DNA of 64,000 nt, taken from NCBI GenBank assembly GCA_028066355.1, contig JALCBP010000001.1:62001-126000 (forward strand), written 5' to 3'. A program made the translations under genes and the position numbers. Each line of letters opens with the position of its first letter. Position 1 is the stretch's first letter. Origin of the DNA: UBA1268 sp002694955 (GTDB lineage Bacteria > Planctomycetota > Planctomycetia > Pirellulales > UBA1268). Shown here piece after piece: positions 63,102 to 64,000 of this stretch. A model generated the notes under the pieces. It was not told the origin of the DNA and did no database searches. It saw only the letters and a list, made by a program, of their open reading frames with translations.

Positions 63102-64000
63102 CTAGTGATTTAAAATAAACTCGTTTGAGTTGAGCAGGGCCCACCATACATCCTGCAACGCCTCTCTGACTTCGCCCTTACGAGCAAGCAACAAGTGATT
63201 TGCATATCGTAATTCACTCATCGATGGCCACCTAGCAAGAGCTGCCAGATAAAGGGCGTTTATCTTATCTCGATTCGTTCTGTTCGCAGCCACTATTTGG
63301 TCAAGAAATCCATCTTGATCAAGTGACGTAGCTGCCTCGATCAGATCACCATTAAATAGCATGAGTATCTGAGGAATCGTCCCATTAAACGTCGTGCTTG
63401 AATCACCCTCATCTGTACCAAAGGCAATTATGAACTGCGACAACCAGCGATCTTGACGTTCTGCAGACCCGCTACGGTCTGCTTTAGTCGCTACCAACAA
63501 TGAATTATAGAGTTGCTCTGGCTGCATTTGTCTGACATAAAAGCGACTAAAGTGTGGCTGTTCACCAGAATCTGGCGCATCCTTTGTGCTTTCTGCCTTC
63601 ATACGACTGGTCAGACCATATGGTTTAGACAAGACGATCCAACGCATTAGTGACTTCAGGTCATAACTATAGTCTGCAAACCGTTGAGCAAGTCCATCAA
63701 GCAACGCTGGATGCGTTGGCAGATTATGGGACCCAAAATCATCTATTGGCGTAGTGAACCCATAGCCCAAAAAATAGGCCCACAGACGATTCACCACTGC
63801 CTTGGGAAACAATGGGTTTGATTGAATTAAAGAAGCCAATTCCCTACGACGATTCACGCCATATGTCGTTCCATCATCAAGCACCCCGGGCAAAAGCCCA
63901 CTGCGTGGGATCTCCGTCCCATCGACAAAAACAGGATAGGCAACTTTGACTAAACCGTTTCTCAGTTCATAAAAAATCTCTGCTTCGTCTGGATCACCTC
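63102..64000 (-). CDS. DUF1549/DUF1553 planctomycete protein, C-terminal part (cut by window edge)
   Basis: The frame is open to the right edge of the window, so the gene starts outside; about 299 residues are visible. Conserved DUF1553 segments are present: GVNRRRELASLI, NPLFPKAVVNRLWAYFLGYG, PIDDFGSHNLPTHPALLD, YDLKSLMRWIVLSKPYGL and RQMQPEQLYNSLL, and a C-terminal LLNSNEFILNH. The TTG at 63893 is internal. These proteins often carry cytochrome-like or carbohydrate-binding domains in their N-terminal half, which cannot be checked here. It is followed after 13 bases by the DUF1501 gene, so the two are an operon, probably for uptake or breakdown of complex polysaccharides (inference). Confidence 0.93.
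   Translation of the reverse strand, partial: GDPDEAEIFYELRNGLVKVAYPVFVDGTEIPRSGLLPGVLDDGTTYGVNRRRELASLIQSNPLFPKAVVNRLWAYFLGYGFTTPIDDFGSHNLPTHPALLDGLAQRFADYSYDLKSLMRWIVLSKPYGLTSRMKAESTKDAPDSGEQPHFSRFYVRQMQPEQLYNSLLVATKADRSGSAERQDRWLSQFIIAFGTDEGDSSTTFNGTIPQILMLFNGDLIEAATSLDQDGFLDQIVAANRTNRDKINALYLAALARWPSMSELRYANHLLLARKGEVREALQDVWWALLNSNEFILNH

Noticed and set aside
1..64000. Mobile elements, CRISPR arrays, phage or toxin-antitoxin modules
   Set aside because: No transposase, integrase, regularly spaced repeat or paired small toxin gene was seen; all long frames belong to chromosomal families.

Overview
The window looks like a contiguous piece of a Planctomycetota chromosome, most likely a Pirellulales-like aquatic lineage. 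The clues are a paired DUF1501 / DUF1549-DUF1553 operon, a TIGR03009-type secreted protein, a Minf_1886-type protein, a single-chain SecDF, a membrane pyrophosphatase and several secreted proteins of a type typical of that phylum. Base composition is moderate. No mobile element, CRISPR array, rRNA or convincing tRNA was seen, and no gene-free stretch exceeds about 290 bases. Nearly everything is housekeeping or conserved-hypothetical. I did not find a clear new multi-gene system; the most unusual spots are listed as findings.

Layout. 1-8.1 kb (+): end of the Kdo transferase gene, metK, a membrane protein, a tiny membrane ORF, then a tight run of UDPGP-family pyrophosphorylase, GDP-mannose pyrophosphorylase, a lipase-like hydrolase, ruvX and an NAD-dependent epimerase. 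8.1-14 kb: a tail-specific protease and a CbiX-type chelatase (-), an FHA/Fis regulator (+) and an MFS exporter (-). 14.1-20.8 kb (+): xseA-xseB, a prenyl diphosphate synthase, dxs, nadK and a secreted protein. 20.9-23 kb: dnaA (-) with an AT-rich upstream region that could be oriC. 23-31 kb: a PDZ protein (+), then an acyltransferase, dapF, a giant AsmA-like protein and tilS (-). 31.3-36.5 kb: a lipoprotein (+), a von Willebrand A protein (-), an alpha/beta-hydrolase-like protein (+) and a LysM protein (-). 36.7-48.1 kb (-): hppA-tgt-yajC-secDF and gyrA-ugd. 48.3-53 kb (+): two GT39 transferases and a GT2 polyprenyl-phosphate transferase. 53-64 kb (-): glutathione peroxidase, pckA, several planctomycete-type hypotheticals, speA-nadE and the DUF1501/DUF1553 pair, which runs off the right edge.

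How the genes fit together. Kdo transferase, the lipid A-like acyltransferase, the AsmA-like protein and DapF point to a diderm envelope with LPS and DAP-type peptidoglycan. UDPGP, ManC and Ugd make nucleotide sugars. Prenyl synthase and Dxs make the lipid carrier, and the GT2-GT39 operon could use both for glycosylation outside the cytoplasmic membrane. YajC-SecDF drives export. HppA carries the residues of a potassium-dependent pyrophosphatase. NadE and NadK cover the last steps to NAD(P).

Several genes start with GTG or TTG behind strong Shine-Dalgarno sequences (prc, dapF, pckA and the TIGR03009-type gene), so start sites here were judged individually.
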